Below, in pieces: positions 21,078-30,995 of a stretch of 64,000 nucleotides of DNA. A program made the translations under genes and the position numbers. Every line of letters starts with the position of its first letter. The stretch's first letter is position 1. Source of the DNA: Rebecca billardiae RCC1528 (Eukaryota; Haptophyta); assembly GCA_965240325.2 (NCBI GenBank), contig OZ251234.1:868001-932000 (forward strand). The letters run 5' to 3'. The notes beneath the pieces were generated by a model. It saw only the letters and a list, made by a program, of their open reading frames with translations, was not told the origin of the DNA and did not search any database.

Positions 21078-22793
21078 ATGGCGGCGTCGCCGTCGCGCGC
21101 AATTAGCATGCGTGGCTTTGGCAGCATGCTGGCGCATGCGCTCGTGTGGCTGGCAGCGCTGGCCTCGCGGTCCGCGCAGGCGCGACCCGTCGGCTCTAGC
21201 GCTCACGCGCGCACTCTGCGCGTGGGTCCGGCCTCGCTGCGCCCGCCCGCAGCCTCGGCCTCGCGAGTGGCGCTCGGCTGCGCCCGCGCGCAGGCGGCCG
21301 CGCGCCGCATGCTTGGCGGTGTCGCGCTTGGCGCGAGCATCGGACTCGGCTCTCTCGCGCCGGACATGTGCGTGCCTGAGCTCCTCCGCGCTGTCCCGCC
21401 CGCGCTGGCCGCCGAGAGCCCGACCGAGCCGCGGCGCGTGCTGGGTGAGGCGTGGGACCTTGCCGACCGCTACTTTCTCGACCGCTCGTTTGGCGGGCAC
21501 GATTGGAAGGCGGTGCGCGCGCAGTACGTCGACGGCACGCCCGCGGGCGCGAGCGAGGAGAAGGTCGAGGACCGACTCAAGGAGATGTACTCGCTGCTCG
21601 GCGATCGCTACTCGCGCGCGCTCTCGCCTGCGGAGGCTGCCAAGCTCGCCAAGTTCGACGTGACCGGCGTGAACGTGAACGTGATGAAGACTGAGGACGG
21701 CAGGCTGGTCGTCTCCGCCGTGCCGCCCGCCGACTCGGAGAGCGCGAAGGCGGGGGTGCGCTTCGGCGACCGCGTGCTCGCGATTAACGGCGTGTCCATG
21801 AGCGGCAAGACGCCCTTCGACGCGCTCGACGTGATCCAGGCGCGCACAGACGGCTTCGTCGAAATGGAGCTGGCGCATCCGGCGGCAGGCGCGGAGCAGG
21901 CGGCGCCGGCGGCGCCGGGCGTGGCCGCCACGCCGCCGGCGTCAGCGGACGGCGAGCCGTACCGCGTGCGCCTCAAGCGCACGTTCACCGTCTCGAGCCC
22001 GGTCGAGAGCGCGCTCGTCCGGCTCGGCGGCTCCGGCCCCGACGGCCGCGGCGTCGGGTACGTTCGGCTCAAGGAGTTCAACTCGGTGGGCAAGCGGCAG
22101 GTGGCGGAGACGCTGCGCGAGCTCGAGGGCAAGGGCGCGGACGCGTACGCGCGCGCTCGCGCCGCCGAGGCGCGTGCGCTTGCGCGGCAACCGCACCCGC
22201 ACGCGCGCGCTCATCACGCGCGTGCGCTCACGCGCGTGCGTGACGCCCGCGGTTCCGCGCGTGCGGCCTCGCGCGCGTGCAGGTACGTGCTGGACCTGCG
22301 GGGCAACCTCGGCGGCGTGCTCGAGGGCGCCATCGGCATCGCAGGCTACTTCACGGGGAAGGGCACGCCCGTCGTGGACGTCGTCGACGGCGCGGGCACC
22401 AAGCAGCGCTACAGCACGTCCGAGGAGCGGATCATCCCCGCGGGGAAGCAGCTGGTCTTGCTGGTCGACGGGCGCAGCGCGAGCGCGAGCGAGGTGCTCG
22501 CTGGCGCGCTGCACGACAGCTGCCGCGCGACGCTGGTCGGGGAGCGCACGTTTGGCAAGGGCGTGATCCAGGGTGTGTTTGGGCTGAGCGACGGCGGCGC
22601 CGTCATCCTCACGCTCGCCGAGTACCGCTCGCCCTCGGGCGCGGTGATCAACACGGTGGGCGTGCAGCCCGACGCGGCTGTGCCGCTTGTGAGCAACGTG
22701 TTCCCGCCACTGCTCTCGCTCGACCTCGACAAAGCGCTCTCTGCGGCGAGCGCAGCCCCTCGCCCTGCGCAGTGCGCCGCACCGACGAGCTAG
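21078..22793 (+). CDS. plastid lumenal carboxyl-terminal processing protease (CtpA-like, 2 exons)
   Basis: Exons 21078-22144 and 22283-22793 give 525 aa. Members cleave the C-terminal extension of photosystem II protein D1 in the thylakoid lumen. A PDZ-like domain (VSAVPPADSESAKAGVRFGDRVLAING) precedes the S41 protease core with YVLDLRGNLGG, the nucleophile region DGRSASASEVLAGAL and the general-base Lys in ERTFGKGVIQG. The N-terminus is tripartite: a hydrophobic signal (MLAHALVWLAALAS), an Arg/Ser/Ala-rich transit region, and a second hydrophobic segment starting RRMLGGVALGASIGLGS before LAAES, as expected for a lumenal protein in a secondary plastid; the twin Arg suggests the Tat route. The 138-bp intron (GTACGC to TGCAG) is a stop-free multiple of three; removing it restores ADAYVLDLRGN. 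A start at 20991 is open but would leave only 17 bp to the neighbour. Confidence 0.9.
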   Translation: MAASPSRAISMRGFGSMLAHALVWLAALASRSAQARPVGSSAHARTLRVGPASLRPPAASASRVALGCARAQAAARRMLGGVALGASIGLGSLAPDMCVPELLRAVPPALAAESPTEPRRVLGEAWDLADRYFLDRSFGGHDWKAVRAQYVDGTPAGASEEKVEDRLKEMYSLLGDRYSRALSPAEAAKLAKFDVTGVNVNVMKTEDGRLVVSAVPPADSESAKAGVRFGDRVLAINGVSMSGKTPFDALDVIQARTDGFVEMELAHPAAGAEQAAPAAPGVAATPPASADGEPYRVRLKRTFTVSSPVESALVRLGGSGPDGRGVGYVRLKEFNSVGKRQVAETLRELEGKGADAYARARAAEARALARQPHPHARAHHARALTRVRDARGSARAASRACRYVLDLRGNLGGVLEGAIGIAGYFTGKGTPVVDVVDGAGTKQRYSTSEERIIPAGKQLVLLVDGRSASASEVLAGALHDSCRATLVGERTFGKGVIQGVFGLSDGGAVILTLAEYRSPSGAVINTVGVQPDAAVPLVSNVFPPLLSLDLDKALSAASAAPRPAQCAAPTS

Positions 22794-23268
22794 CGCGTCG
22801 CGCGCGCGGGCCGTGCTGCCCAACGGAGGTCACGCATCCTCGTAGAGGGTGATCCGCGCTGGTCTCAGCAGCGTCGTCATCGCGGCCGTCTGACGAGTGA
22901 CGGTCGGTCGCGCGTCCTGCATCGTGCAGGTCGACTACACACCTCACGACTACGCCGGCTCGGCAGAACTACATGCTGTGCGCGTTCATCGTCGTTGAAG
23001 CGCCTGCGTGAGGCTGTGTCGAGTGCCGTTGCTCCGAAGTGAGTCAGAGTCATGAATATTGACATTGCTGGACCAACTGTGTCGTCCTACTCAGCTGGCG
23101 GACCGCAGACCGCTGTGAAATGTGCTGCGCGGAAAATCTCGTCACGCCATCAGCAAATTCCGATGCAGAATGGATCAATATCGTCCGCCAAAATCGTCGT
23201 CAAATACACTACGTGCGTGTCATAGAATTAGTATTAGATTCGTCAAGCCTTTGGCCTTGACGAGGAAG
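22794..23268. other. intergenic stretch
   Basis: No gene is recognisable. It is the 3' flank of the protease gene, moving to lower GC before the inverted-repeat element. Confidence 0.5.
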
Positions 23269-23941
23269 TACAGGTGGGTGAGGGCAGAATGAGACAAAAT
23301 CCCGGATCGTGTTTTGCGCTCCACCACGATGGCGCTCACGCCCTTCGCGCACGTCGTCGTGGAGGGCATCAGACGAAGAGTTCAAGCTGCGAGTCTCGTG
23401 GGCTAACTCCATGCCGTTGAGGAGCACGAGCACCATCAAGTTTGTCTCACTTTGGGGGGGGGAGGGCACTTTGAGACAAACCGCGTGCGCACGCCCGACG
23501 AGCTCACCAACTGGGGAGAGCAAGCTTCCCATGGGCTCTTGGCGCGTGTCTGACGTCCCTACTGCCTCCCATTGCATGGCCAGCCGTCAGGTTGGCGTCC
23601 CCTTGCAGTAGTAGACTACCTTGCTCACGTCACTGAAGGGCACCGTGCATCGCGGTTCGCGGCCGTCTCACAGTGGCGGGGCACGTTCGGCGGCTACGTT
23701 TGGTGCGTGCAGGCCAGGCATGGGCAGCGGAGCGGCCGGCAAACGAGCGGAGGTGCCAGGCATGCACCTTGGGCACACATGCGACGCGTCTTGACAGACT
23801 TGCGTCCACCTCATCGGGCGCTGTTAGCGCGTGCGAGGCGGGCGCCATGCACCACGCCCAGTGGGCGCCACTGGGCCGCCACTGGGCCGCCGCCTTTGTC
23901 TCAAAGTGCCCTCTGTCTCATTCTGCCCTCATCGACCTGTA
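23269..23941. mobile_element. MITE-like element with terminal inverted repeats and TA flanks
   Basis: The left end 23270-23296 and the right end 23914-23940 are inverted copies matching at about 24 of 27 positions (core GAGGGCAGAATGAGACA). Each end abuts a TA dinucleotide (23269-23270, 23940-23941), giving ends of the form TACAGG, as in Tc1/mariner-type elements. A second, perfect 19-bp inverted pair lies inside: 23462-23480 and 23895-23913 (core GGGCACTTTGAGACAAA), adjoining the outer right arm. A G-run sits at about 23453-23462. No transposase is encoded in the 670 bp, so it would be non-autonomous. The right end lies 43 bp before the Rieske gene's ATG. Confidence 0.6.
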
Positions 23942-23983
23942 GCGACCGGCCGCCGGGATCGGGAACTCGCCGAACGTCGAGAG

Positions 23984-25555
23984 ATGGTTGGGATGGCGGT
24001 GTGCTGGCTGGCCCTGCCACTCGTGTCGGCGGCGAGCGCACTGCATGCGCCCACGGTGACGCTCGGCCGACCACGCGCTCTCCACGCGCGGCGCGGTCCG
24101 GCCACCGTGGCCATGCGCGCTGCGTACGACGGCTTTGATTGGGAAGCTCAATGGTATCCCATCGCTTGGGCGGAGGACTGCCGCGTGGACCAGCCGTTCA
24201 AAGCGACCCTGTTCGACGAGGACTACGCCGTAGTCGTGCGCAGTGGCGACCGCCCGCCCATCGCCATGCGCGACCGCTGCCCACACCGGCTTGCGGCGCT
24301 CTCTGAGGGCCGCCTCACGGCGCAGGGCTGGCTGCAGTGCTCCTACCACGGCTTTGCATTCGAGGGCGAGACGGGCCGGTGCGCGTCCATCCCGCAGCTG
24401 CAGCCCCCGGCGCAGAAAGCGGGCCAGTCGCTCTGTGCCGACGCAGTCGCAGTCGCAATCGTCGACGGGATGGTCTGGCTGCACCCGACTGCCGCGCCCG
24501 CTGACGCCCCGCCCGTGCCACGCGACATTCCCGAGCTTGCGGACCCGCGCTTCAAGGCGGTGACGGCGGTGCGCGACTTCCCCGTGGACTACTCGCTCCT
24601 CATCGAGAACATCCAGGACCCGAGCCACTTCTACTTCGCCCACCAGCGGCCCACGTACGACGTGTACGACGCATCGGCCGACGCGCCGCAGACAGTGAGC
24701 GTGCACGATGACCCTGGCGAGCGGCTGGAGCTGGCGTCGAGCGTGCTGGGCGTGCCGAAGCTGACGCCGCCGTCGCCTCCGAAGGGGAAGGCCAAGCCGC
24801 AGCCCCCTCCGCCGACAGCCACCACGCGCTTCATCCCGCCGTGCACCATCGTCTCGTGCCGCCGCGACGCCGAGGGCGAGACCAAATTCCTCACTGTCTT
24901 CTACGTCTTGCCGGTGGGCGTGGGGCGCTCGCGCTTCCTTACGGCGGGCGTGGGCCGGCTGCCCGTGATGCCGCCGCGCTGGGTGCAGCACGTGCAGCTG
25001 AACAACTTCCTCGACCAGGACACCTTCCTGCTCGCGACGCAGCAGCCGCACGCCCTCGGCGCCGAGCTGGACGCGCACGAGGCGGGGCAGCCGCTGCGCC
25101 GGCGCTCTCTCTTCTCGTACCGCACGCCGTCTGAGCCGATGCTGGTCGAGGTGGGCAAGTTCCTCGACAGCGCGCTGCCGCGCATGCCGCGCCGGTACGC
25201 TGCGCCGGAGCGCATGCGCGCGCCCGTCGGCCCGCGCGAGGAGGTGCTCGACCGCTGGACGCAGCACACGGCCATCTGCCCCGACTCGCAGGCGCTCGTG
25301 CGCACGTGCCGGGCACTGAGCCTTGCGTGCCGCGCGGCGCTCGGCGCGCTCGCGTTCGCACAAGCGTACACGCGCGCACGGCTCCGTCCCGGCGTGGCCG
25401 TCGCCGCGGCGCTGCTCATGGCCACGTGGCGCGCCGCCGCCCGCCTTGGGGCCGAATTCCGCTTCAAGCAGACCTCCGAGCGCCACCAGGCCGATATGGC
25501 CGCCATCCCTGCCGTCTTTGATGACAGCCGGCTCGAGGGCGCGGCAGCCAGTTGA
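23984..25555 (+). CDS. Rieske non-haem iron oxygenase, PaO/TIC55/PTC52 type
   Basis: The frame gives 523 aa. The Rieske [2Fe-2S] motif is CPHRLAALSEGRL followed by CSYHGFAFEGETG; the mononuclear iron site is ENIQDPSHFYFAHQ, with the conserved Asp-His-His pattern. The C-terminal region has hydrophobic segments (LACRAALGALAFAQAY, VAVAAALLMATWRAA) that fit the membrane anchor of plastid pheophorbide a oxygenase, TIC55 and PTC52. The N-terminus MVGMAVCWLALPLVSAASALHAP is a signal-like segment followed by an Arg/Ala transit region, so the protein is probably plastid-targeted. Substrate (chlorophyll catabolite or other) is not decided by sequence. I start at 23984 because the upstream open frame runs into the inverted repeat. 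Confidence 0.88.
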   Translation: MVGMAVCWLALPLVSAASALHAPTVTLGRPRALHARRGPATVAMRAAYDGFDWEAQWYPIAWAEDCRVDQPFKATLFDEDYAVVVRSGDRPPIAMRDRCPHRLAALSEGRLTAQGWLQCSYHGFAFEGETGRCASIPQLQPPAQKAGQSLCADAVAVAIVDGMVWLHPTAAPADAPPVPRDIPELADPRFKAVTAVRDFPVDYSLLIENIQDPSHFYFAHQRPTYDVYDASADAPQTVSVHDDPGERLELASSVLGVPKLTPPSPPKGKAKPQPPPPTATTRFIPPCTIVSCRRDAEGETKFLTVFYVLPVGVGRSRFLTAGVGRLPVMPPRWVQHVQLNNFLDQDTFLLATQQPHALGAELDAHEAGQPLRRRSLFSYRTPSEPMLVEVGKFLDSALPRMPRRYAAPERMRAPVGPREEVLDRWTQHTAICPDSQALVRTCRALSLACRAALGALAFAQAYTRARLRPGVAVAAALLMATWRAAARLGAEFRFKQTSERHQADMAAIPAVFDDSRLEGAAAS

Positions 25556-26383
25556 ACCAGAACCACTGCCCGCCTTTCCGCCCGTTGGCTCAGACGTGGT
25601 CCGGCCGCTCGCGGCGGCTGGTCAGTCACTGCGCACCGCAGGCCATGCTTCTGCGCGGCTCGGGGACCAACCCGCCGTACCGCGTCGCGTGCCCTGCTGC
25701 GGATGGCACACGACTGATGGCATTAACAGCGCGCGGTCTGATTCATCGCGGAAATAGATCGGATTCGGCGCATCTAAGCACATCATCAGCAGGTCGTGTA
25801 CAGCAACACAGACATCAAGCGCAATAAGCAGCTTTAGTACACCACGCGGTTCGCGTTGCTTATTAAATAATAATGCGCTATTAATATTGGCAGTACCGAA
25901 CGTACACTCAGTCGTCTAAGCTACAGACACAGTCTCAGTGTATTCACGGTAGTACTAGTAGTGCGCGCGTGGTCAACTATATATAATCGCGAGCCCCGCT
26001 CGCATTGGTTGTTCTGTAAGAACAAGCATGCGAGCGGAGCGAGTTTTCCGGTAGGACACGCGAAGTCCGGTGATTCTTACAAAGTTGATGGCCTTCCAAT
26101 AGGTATCCCGAGGAATACAGTTTAGTCAGATCCCAATTGGGGCCAACGGTTTTTTCGTGCAATCTGTCAGCAGTCGACTCGAGCCCCCAGCTACGTCCGC
26201 GGTAACAGCAAGAGATGTGATGATGATGCGGTGATTCAAGGGATGGAGTAGCTACTGTACGGTCAGGGGCTGCCTTGGTGCGGTACCGCTTACATGTGTA
26301 CTGGGCACCAACTGATCAAGTTCTGAACCGATGATGAACAGCTGCTGATGATGAACACACGGAAGCCGATGAATCATGAAAGG
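25556..26383. other. intergenic stretch before the repeat field
   Basis: No gene is seen. GC drops after about 25850, with AT-rich and TAG-rich sequence. Confidence 0.5.
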
Positions 26384-28149
26384 CGAAAGCGACTAATAAG
26401 CGAGCCTCCCCGTATGCTTCCAACCGGTTCCTCCCGGTTTAGCTTGGAAACCGGTCAACATGAAGCTGGAGAGAGCACGGACCAGTGAAGGTGCTTCACA
26501 CTGCTTTCAGCTTCCTCTCGGTTGCTTCCGGTTCCTCCCGGTTCGGCACATGAAGCTGGAGAGAGCAAGGACCAGTGAAGGTGCTTTACACTGCTTTCAG
26601 CTTCCTCTCGGTTGCTTCCGGCGGTTCCTCACGGTTCGGCAAGAGAGCAAGGACCGCCTTGCTCCGGCCACGAAGGTGCTTCAGCCTCCTCCGGTTGCTC
26701 GCTCCCTTCATGAGATCGGTGCGCAGTGATGATGAGCTGGAGTGATGAATGAGCTGAGGAAGCCGGACAACACCAAACAAGCAGTGCCGGACCGCCCCGG
26801 GCCGGGATGCGGGATCGCGGGCGCCCTCGCCAAAGGCGCGCGCTCCTTGCGGCCGCGGATCTCCCAGTGGATGCGGCGCGTGGTCGGTGCCAAGGCGCAT
26901 GCGGCAGGTCGGTGCCAAGGCGCATGCGGCATACGTGAACCGCACCCCGGCTGCTCGCCGAACCCGGCGCCGTGACCGCTCGGCGCACCGCGTGCGCGTG
27001 CGGCTCGCAGGATGCAGCAGCTTCGGGAGGTGTCGCATCGCAGTGCCTGCTGCTTCCAGCTGCTGCTTCTTCACAGGCTTGAGGCTGCTCGCACGACCAT
27101 CTCGCCGCGACTGCTCCGCAAACCGCTGGAGGCACCGTCGCACAGCTTGGCCCTGCCCGCGCGGAGTCCGAGTGACCGTGAGTCCGCGCCGCGGGAGTCT
27201 GCCGAGGACTGCTCCGGCCCGCGGGCTTGGCGACTGAGACTGGCTTAGCTGCTTCCTCCTATCGAAGACAGCAGCTCTGCTACTTATAGCTAACAGTCAG
27301 CACTAGTATCGACTACATATATAGTTCACATATTTCAGCGCATCCAAACGTCCAACCAACATCAGGCCCTATCAGCCGCGGCGCCGTTGCCGCCGAGCTC
27401 GGCGCCGCGTTCATCGAAAGCGACTAATAAGCGAGCCTCCCCGTATGCTTCCGGTTCCTCCCGGTTGCTTGGAAACCGGTCAACATGAAGCTGGAGAGAG
27501 CAAGGACCAGTGAAGGTGCTTTATAATATCATACACTGCTTTCAGCTTCCTCTCGGTTGCTTCCGGTTCCTCACGGTTCGGCACATGAAGCTGGAGAGAG
27601 CAAGGACCAGTGAAGGTGCTTTACACTGCTTTCAGCTTCCTCTCGGTTGCTTCCGGTTCCTCACGGTTCGGCAAGAGAGAGAGCAAGGACCCGTGACTAG
27701 GTGCTTCAGCTTCGTCCTCCGTTGCTCGCTCCCTTCAAGAGATCGGGGTGAAGGAGTGAGGACTGTGATGATGTCATGATGCTGAGGAAGCCGGACAAAC
27801 ACCAAGCAAGCAGTGCCGGACCGCCCCGGCCGGCGGTGCGGAAGCACTGCGCAGGCGGGTCTACGATGCTTCGCCCTCGCCAAGGCGCGCACTTCTTGCG
27901 GCCGCAGATCTCCCAGTGGATGCGGCGCGTGGTCGGTGCCAAGGCGTGCGGAATAGTGTGTGCCCCTCGTACCTGAACCTCACCCCGGCTGCTCGCCGGA
28001 CCCAGCGCCATGACCGCTGCGCGCACCGCGTGCGCGTGCGGCTCGCAGTCGCGGACGCTTCGTCCGCAAACCGCGGGCGGTCAGAAGGATGCAGCAGCTT
28101 CGGGAGGTGCCGCATCGGAGTGCCTGCTGCTTCGAGCTGCTGCTTCTTG
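26384..28149. repeat. two large direct repeats with nested 90-bp repeats
   Basis: Copy 1 is about 26384-27075 and copy 2 about 27415-28149. Both begin CGAAAGCGACTAATAAGCGA and end in the block around GCAGCAGCTTCGGGAGGTG. Inside each is a tandem unit of about 90 bp starting CATGAAGCTGGAGAGAGCA and ending GGTTCGGCA (26459-26548 and 26549-26641 in copy 1; two units in copy 2 between about 27484 and 27672). One frame through the 90-bp units is open (MKLERARTSEGA, then HCFQLPLGCFRFL), but it is not preserved between the large copies and I do not call it a gene. Confidence 0.85.
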
Positions 28150-28445
28150 CTTCTCCCACCACCTGCGAGCACTCCCACCACCTGCGCGCTTGCTTCTGCT
28201 TGCTTCTCCCCGACCACCTGCGCGCTTGTTTCTTGCGTGCAGCAGCCACCATACCGCATGCACGCAGCAGTACCACACCATGCGCACAACAGTGCCATAC
28301 CATGCGCGCAGCAGTACCGCCAGTACCATACCATCATGCGTGCAGCAGTACCATACCATGCACGCGGCAGTACCATACCACTTGCGCGCAGCACGGTACC
28401 GCCAGTACTCTGTCACTACTGTCGTACCATCATGCGTGCAGCAGT
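28140..28445. repeat. minisatellite, CACCTGCGCGCTTG and GCAGCAGTACCATACC units
   Basis: From about 28150 to 28250 the words CACCTGCG and GCTTGCTTCT recur. From 28252 to 28445 a unit close to ATGCGTGCAGCAGTACCATACC repeats about eight times with length variation. Unit lengths and degeneracy do not fit a CRISPR. Confidence 0.8.
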
Positions 28446-29171
28446 ATTGATGAAGTCGTGGTGGCCTGTGTGGCGCGCGGCGCTGACGGTCACAGAGCGG
28501 CCAGCGGGGCGAGCCCTGCATTCCGGTAGGACCGGGGTGAATGCAGCATTGCCGGGTGCAACCCGGCAATGCCCGCCTGAATGGTATAATAACCGGCTGT
28601 TCCAGCTATACGTTAGAAGTACCCGGTCCCGGCGCGGTCCCGGAGGCCCGCACGCGGCGACACGTGTCTGAGATCGACTAATAACTCTGATGCCACTCGG
28701 TGAAGCCCAGTGGCCAGTATAAGTGACTTAGTGAGACGACCGCCGTTCGACGACGCGTTCGGCCAGCGTTATACAACAAACGACCGCGTCGCTCTTCTTA
28801 AATTTAAAATAAAACCGCGCGCGGACAGACGTGTGAGTGTCCGACTGTCCGTAGGCTGCATGTGCGCCGACTCCTCGCCCTTGGAGACGCATCCGCGCCC
28901 GCCCCATCATCCGCCGCTGCGATCAAAGTTGTCTGGCATCAGCGTTTTGGCTTCAACGTGGTACGGGCAGTTGCTGTTGGCAGACTGTGAGGCCGCAGCC
29001 TGAGGCGTCGGTCCTCGGGAGCACAGTGACCCACGCCTCCGCGTCAAATCCTTGTCCGTGTCGCCATGCCCAAATCCCAATGGCGATATAGCCTATCACC
29101 ACTGCTGGGACAGGGCCGGCCCGTCAAGGCTCCAGCCCCACTCAACCGATGCCGGCGCCAACAGGTGACTT
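28446..29171. other. intergenic stretch
   Basis: No gene is seen. It contains an AT island at about 28796-28812 and a further copy of the word CGACTAATAA near 28676 that begins the large repeats upstream. Confidence 0.5.
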
Positions 29172-29642
29172 TCAGAACGAGATGTCCTCGACGCCTAAAG
29201 TCTCTTTGACCCGCGCCGCGATGGCCTCAGCGCTCGCGTCGTCATCTCCATCGATGTGGATGCCCCCGACAATGCGGCCGCCTAAGAACGCTTCCACGTC
29301 CTGCTTGTGCATCGCAACCTTGCCGCGCAGCATCGCGCCGACGGACGAGCCGACGTGAGTCAGAAAGATGTACTTTGTGGCGTTCTCCCCGCCGGTTCTC
29401 ACGCGAAACGCGCCGTACGTCACTGCGTCGTCCACCAGGAGTGGCGCGAAGGTGTCCGCTGCGCCATCACCGCTGCTGCGAATGGTGATGCGTGTCTTGC
29501 TCCCAGGCGCGTAGGTGAAGAGCACCCACGCATTCTGACCGTCGAGCACGCGATCCCGGCACGTCATGAGCTCGGGGTCTGACAGGTCTACATCCGATGT
29601 CGGCTTCACCGAGTACAGCTTGGCGGCTTCGCCTTGGAGCAT
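29172..29642 (-). CDS. coactosin-like ADF-H domain protein
   Basis: The 156 residues from the ATG at 29642 match one ADF homology domain of the coactosin kind: DLSDPELMTCRDRVLDG, AWVLFTYAPGSKTRITI, VTYGAFRVRTGG, KYIFLTHVGSSVGAMLRGKV, and a terminal EAIAARVKETLG helix. Coactosins bind actin filaments in the cytoplasm. In-frame ATGs at 29750 and 29759 would add 36-39 residues without domain features and would overlap the start of the divergent sialyltransferase gene, so I prefer 29642, which gives a normal family length and a 106-bp divergent spacer. Confidence 0.8.
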   Translation of the reverse strand: MLQGEAAKLYSVKPTSDVDLSDPELMTCRDRVLDGQNAWVLFTYAPGSKTRITIRSSGDGAADTFAPLLVDDAVTYGAFRVRTGGENATKYIFLTHVGSSVGAMLRGKVAMHKQDVEAFLGGRIVGGIHIDGDDDASAEAIAARVKETLGVEDISF

Positions 29643-29748
29643 CGTGCGGCCGGCGCGCGTCGCCGAGCCGAGTGCTCCGTCGTTGGGCCCCCCCTTTATT
29701 TCTTTGATACCAGAGGGCGCCAACTCCGCCAAGCTGCAATCAAGCGCC
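29643..29748. promoter_or_regulatory. compact bidirectional promoter, coactosin-like / sialyltransferase
   Basis: The spacer is 106 bp with the chosen starts. It contains a C-run and an AT island (TTTATTTCTTTGATA, about 29694-29708), the only low-GC patch in the interval. Confidence 0.35.
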
Positions 29749-30819
29749 ATGCGCTGCATCGCACACTGCCGTGCGGGGGCGATCCTCTGCGTGGTCTTCT
29801 CGCCACCCGCGCGAGGAGCCCAGCGCTCCGAGCTGGACGTCAGGCTGGCCGGTCACCCTAGCGCCGGCGGCACGCGCGGTACCGGCCACCCGGGGCTGGC
29901 CTCGACGACGGCGCGCACGTTGTGCACGCGTGCTTGGGACACATGCAGCGTCGTGTCCACGTCTGGAGTGCTGCTGCTCGCGCATGCGGGGGAGCTGATC
30001 GACTCAGCAGACGCTGTGGTTCGGCTTGGGATCGGACCCACGCGCGGGTACGAGCAGCACGTGGGCGCACGCACTGATTTGCGCTACCTCGCAAACACGT
30101 TTGCGCAAGTCGGCCGAAACGTCTCACTCGAGCTGGTGCACGCAGCCCTCGGCGAAGCGCCCGGCGCGACGATCTTGTGGCACACGAACAGCGGAAATTA
30201 CTGCCCGGCCACGATGCGTGCGCTGCGCGAGTGCCATCCGCGCACGACCATCTGCCCTGTCCGGGCGGACGTGCGACGCGGCGCGAGCTCGTGCCTGCAG
30301 AACTCGACCAGCCCGAGCTCTGGCTTCAGCGCGCTGTATGCGCTCATGGCCACGGGCATATGCAGGCGCGCGCGTCTCTTCGGGTTCATCGACCCCCCTG
30401 ACACCGACGGCGTGAAGTACCACTACTTCCGCTCGGGCCTGGGCGAGGTGGATGGCTCGCTGCGCAGGCGGTACGCTGCGCACGACAAAACCCGAGCGGC
30501 CGGCCGGAACGCGCACTCGATGTCGGCCGAGCACCGATGGCTTCACACAGTGGGCACGGCTGTCGCTGATGGCGCCTTGGCTGTGCCTAGGGGCCCGCGC
30601 GCTGGGCGCACCCGCCGCGCGCTGGTGATCGGTGCCGGTCGCGCGCGCACGCCGCCAGCGCGTGCTATGCCGACCTACCTCGAGTTGACCGCAGACACCA
30701 TGCGTGCACACTGCTGGCACTGGCGGCGTGCGGAGGTGGTGCAAAAGCTGCTCCAGTACGGCAACGCGAGCGTGCCCCTCGACGGCTCGGCATGCCAGCG
30801 CGCGTACCCCTTTTGCTGA
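29749..30819 (+). CDS. GT29-family sialyltransferase-like protein
   Basis: The 356-aa frame shows the family's ordered sialylmotifs. Motif L is CSVVSTSGVLLLAHAGELID followed by SADAVVRLGIGPTRGYEQHVG. Motif S is SPSSGFSALYALMATGI followed by CRRARLFGFID. The C-terminal H/E motif is RRYAAHD followed by SAEHRWLH. GT29 enzymes transfer sialic acid (or in plants and algae possibly Kdo or a related sugar) from a CMP donor to glycans in the Golgi. The N-terminus (CRAGAILCVVFSPPARGA) is a short hydrophobic segment that can act as signal or anchor. The sugar donor in this organism is unknown. It starts at the ATG at 29749; an upstream frame to 29566 is antisense to the neighbour. Confidence 0.85.
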   Translation: MRCIAHCRAGAILCVVFSPPARGAQRSELDVRLAGHPSAGGTRGTGHPGLASTTARTLCTRAWDTCSVVSTSGVLLLAHAGELIDSADAVVRLGIGPTRGYEQHVGARTDLRYLANTFAQVGRNVSLELVHAALGEAPGATILWHTNSGNYCPATMRALRECHPRTTICPVRADVRRGASSCLQNSTSPSSGFSALYALMATGICRRARLFGFIDPPDTDGVKYHYFRSGLGEVDGSLRRRYAAHDKTRAAGRNAHSMSAEHRWLHTVGTAVADGALAVPRGPRAGRTRRALVIGAGRARTPPARAMPTYLELTADTMRAHCWHWRRAEVVQKLLQYGNASVPLDGSACQRAYPFC

Positions 30820-30861
30820 GAGCATCGGGACGGAGCAAATCTATATAGTTGCTTAAAAGCA

Positions 30862-30907
<46 letters not shown>
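30862..30907. repeat. (TA)n microsatellite
   Basis: An uninterrupted TA tract of more than 40 bp lies just after the sialyltransferase stop. Confidence 0.95.
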
Positions 30908-30909
<2 letters not shown>

Positions 30910-30938
30910 CGAATATGATGCGCGCTAGCTACTATAAA

Positions 30939-30995
30939 ATGACCACGTTCCGCGGTCCTTTTCCGTAGAACCAACGCAGTTGGGGGCCCGCGGCG
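30939..30995. repeat. dispersed repeat, copy 1
   Basis: This 57-bp block (beginning TGACCACGTTCCGCGGTCC, ending GGGGCCCGCGG) recurs at 48191-48250 with a few substitutions and a 3-bp indel. Both copies lie shortly downstream of an AT-repeat tract. Confidence 0.75.

Noticed and set aside
26460-26729. 89-codon frame with in-frame 30-residue repeats
   Set aside because: It is not preserved in the second large copy and has no start context or domain.
28252-28445. CRISPR-like spaced repeats
   Set aside because: The units are contiguous, degenerate and about 22 bp with no constant spacers, in a eukaryotic setting; it is a minisatellite.
29643-29759. Longer N-terminus of the coactosin-like gene
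   Set aside because: The added residues lie outside the ADF-H domain and overlap the start of the sialyltransferase gene.
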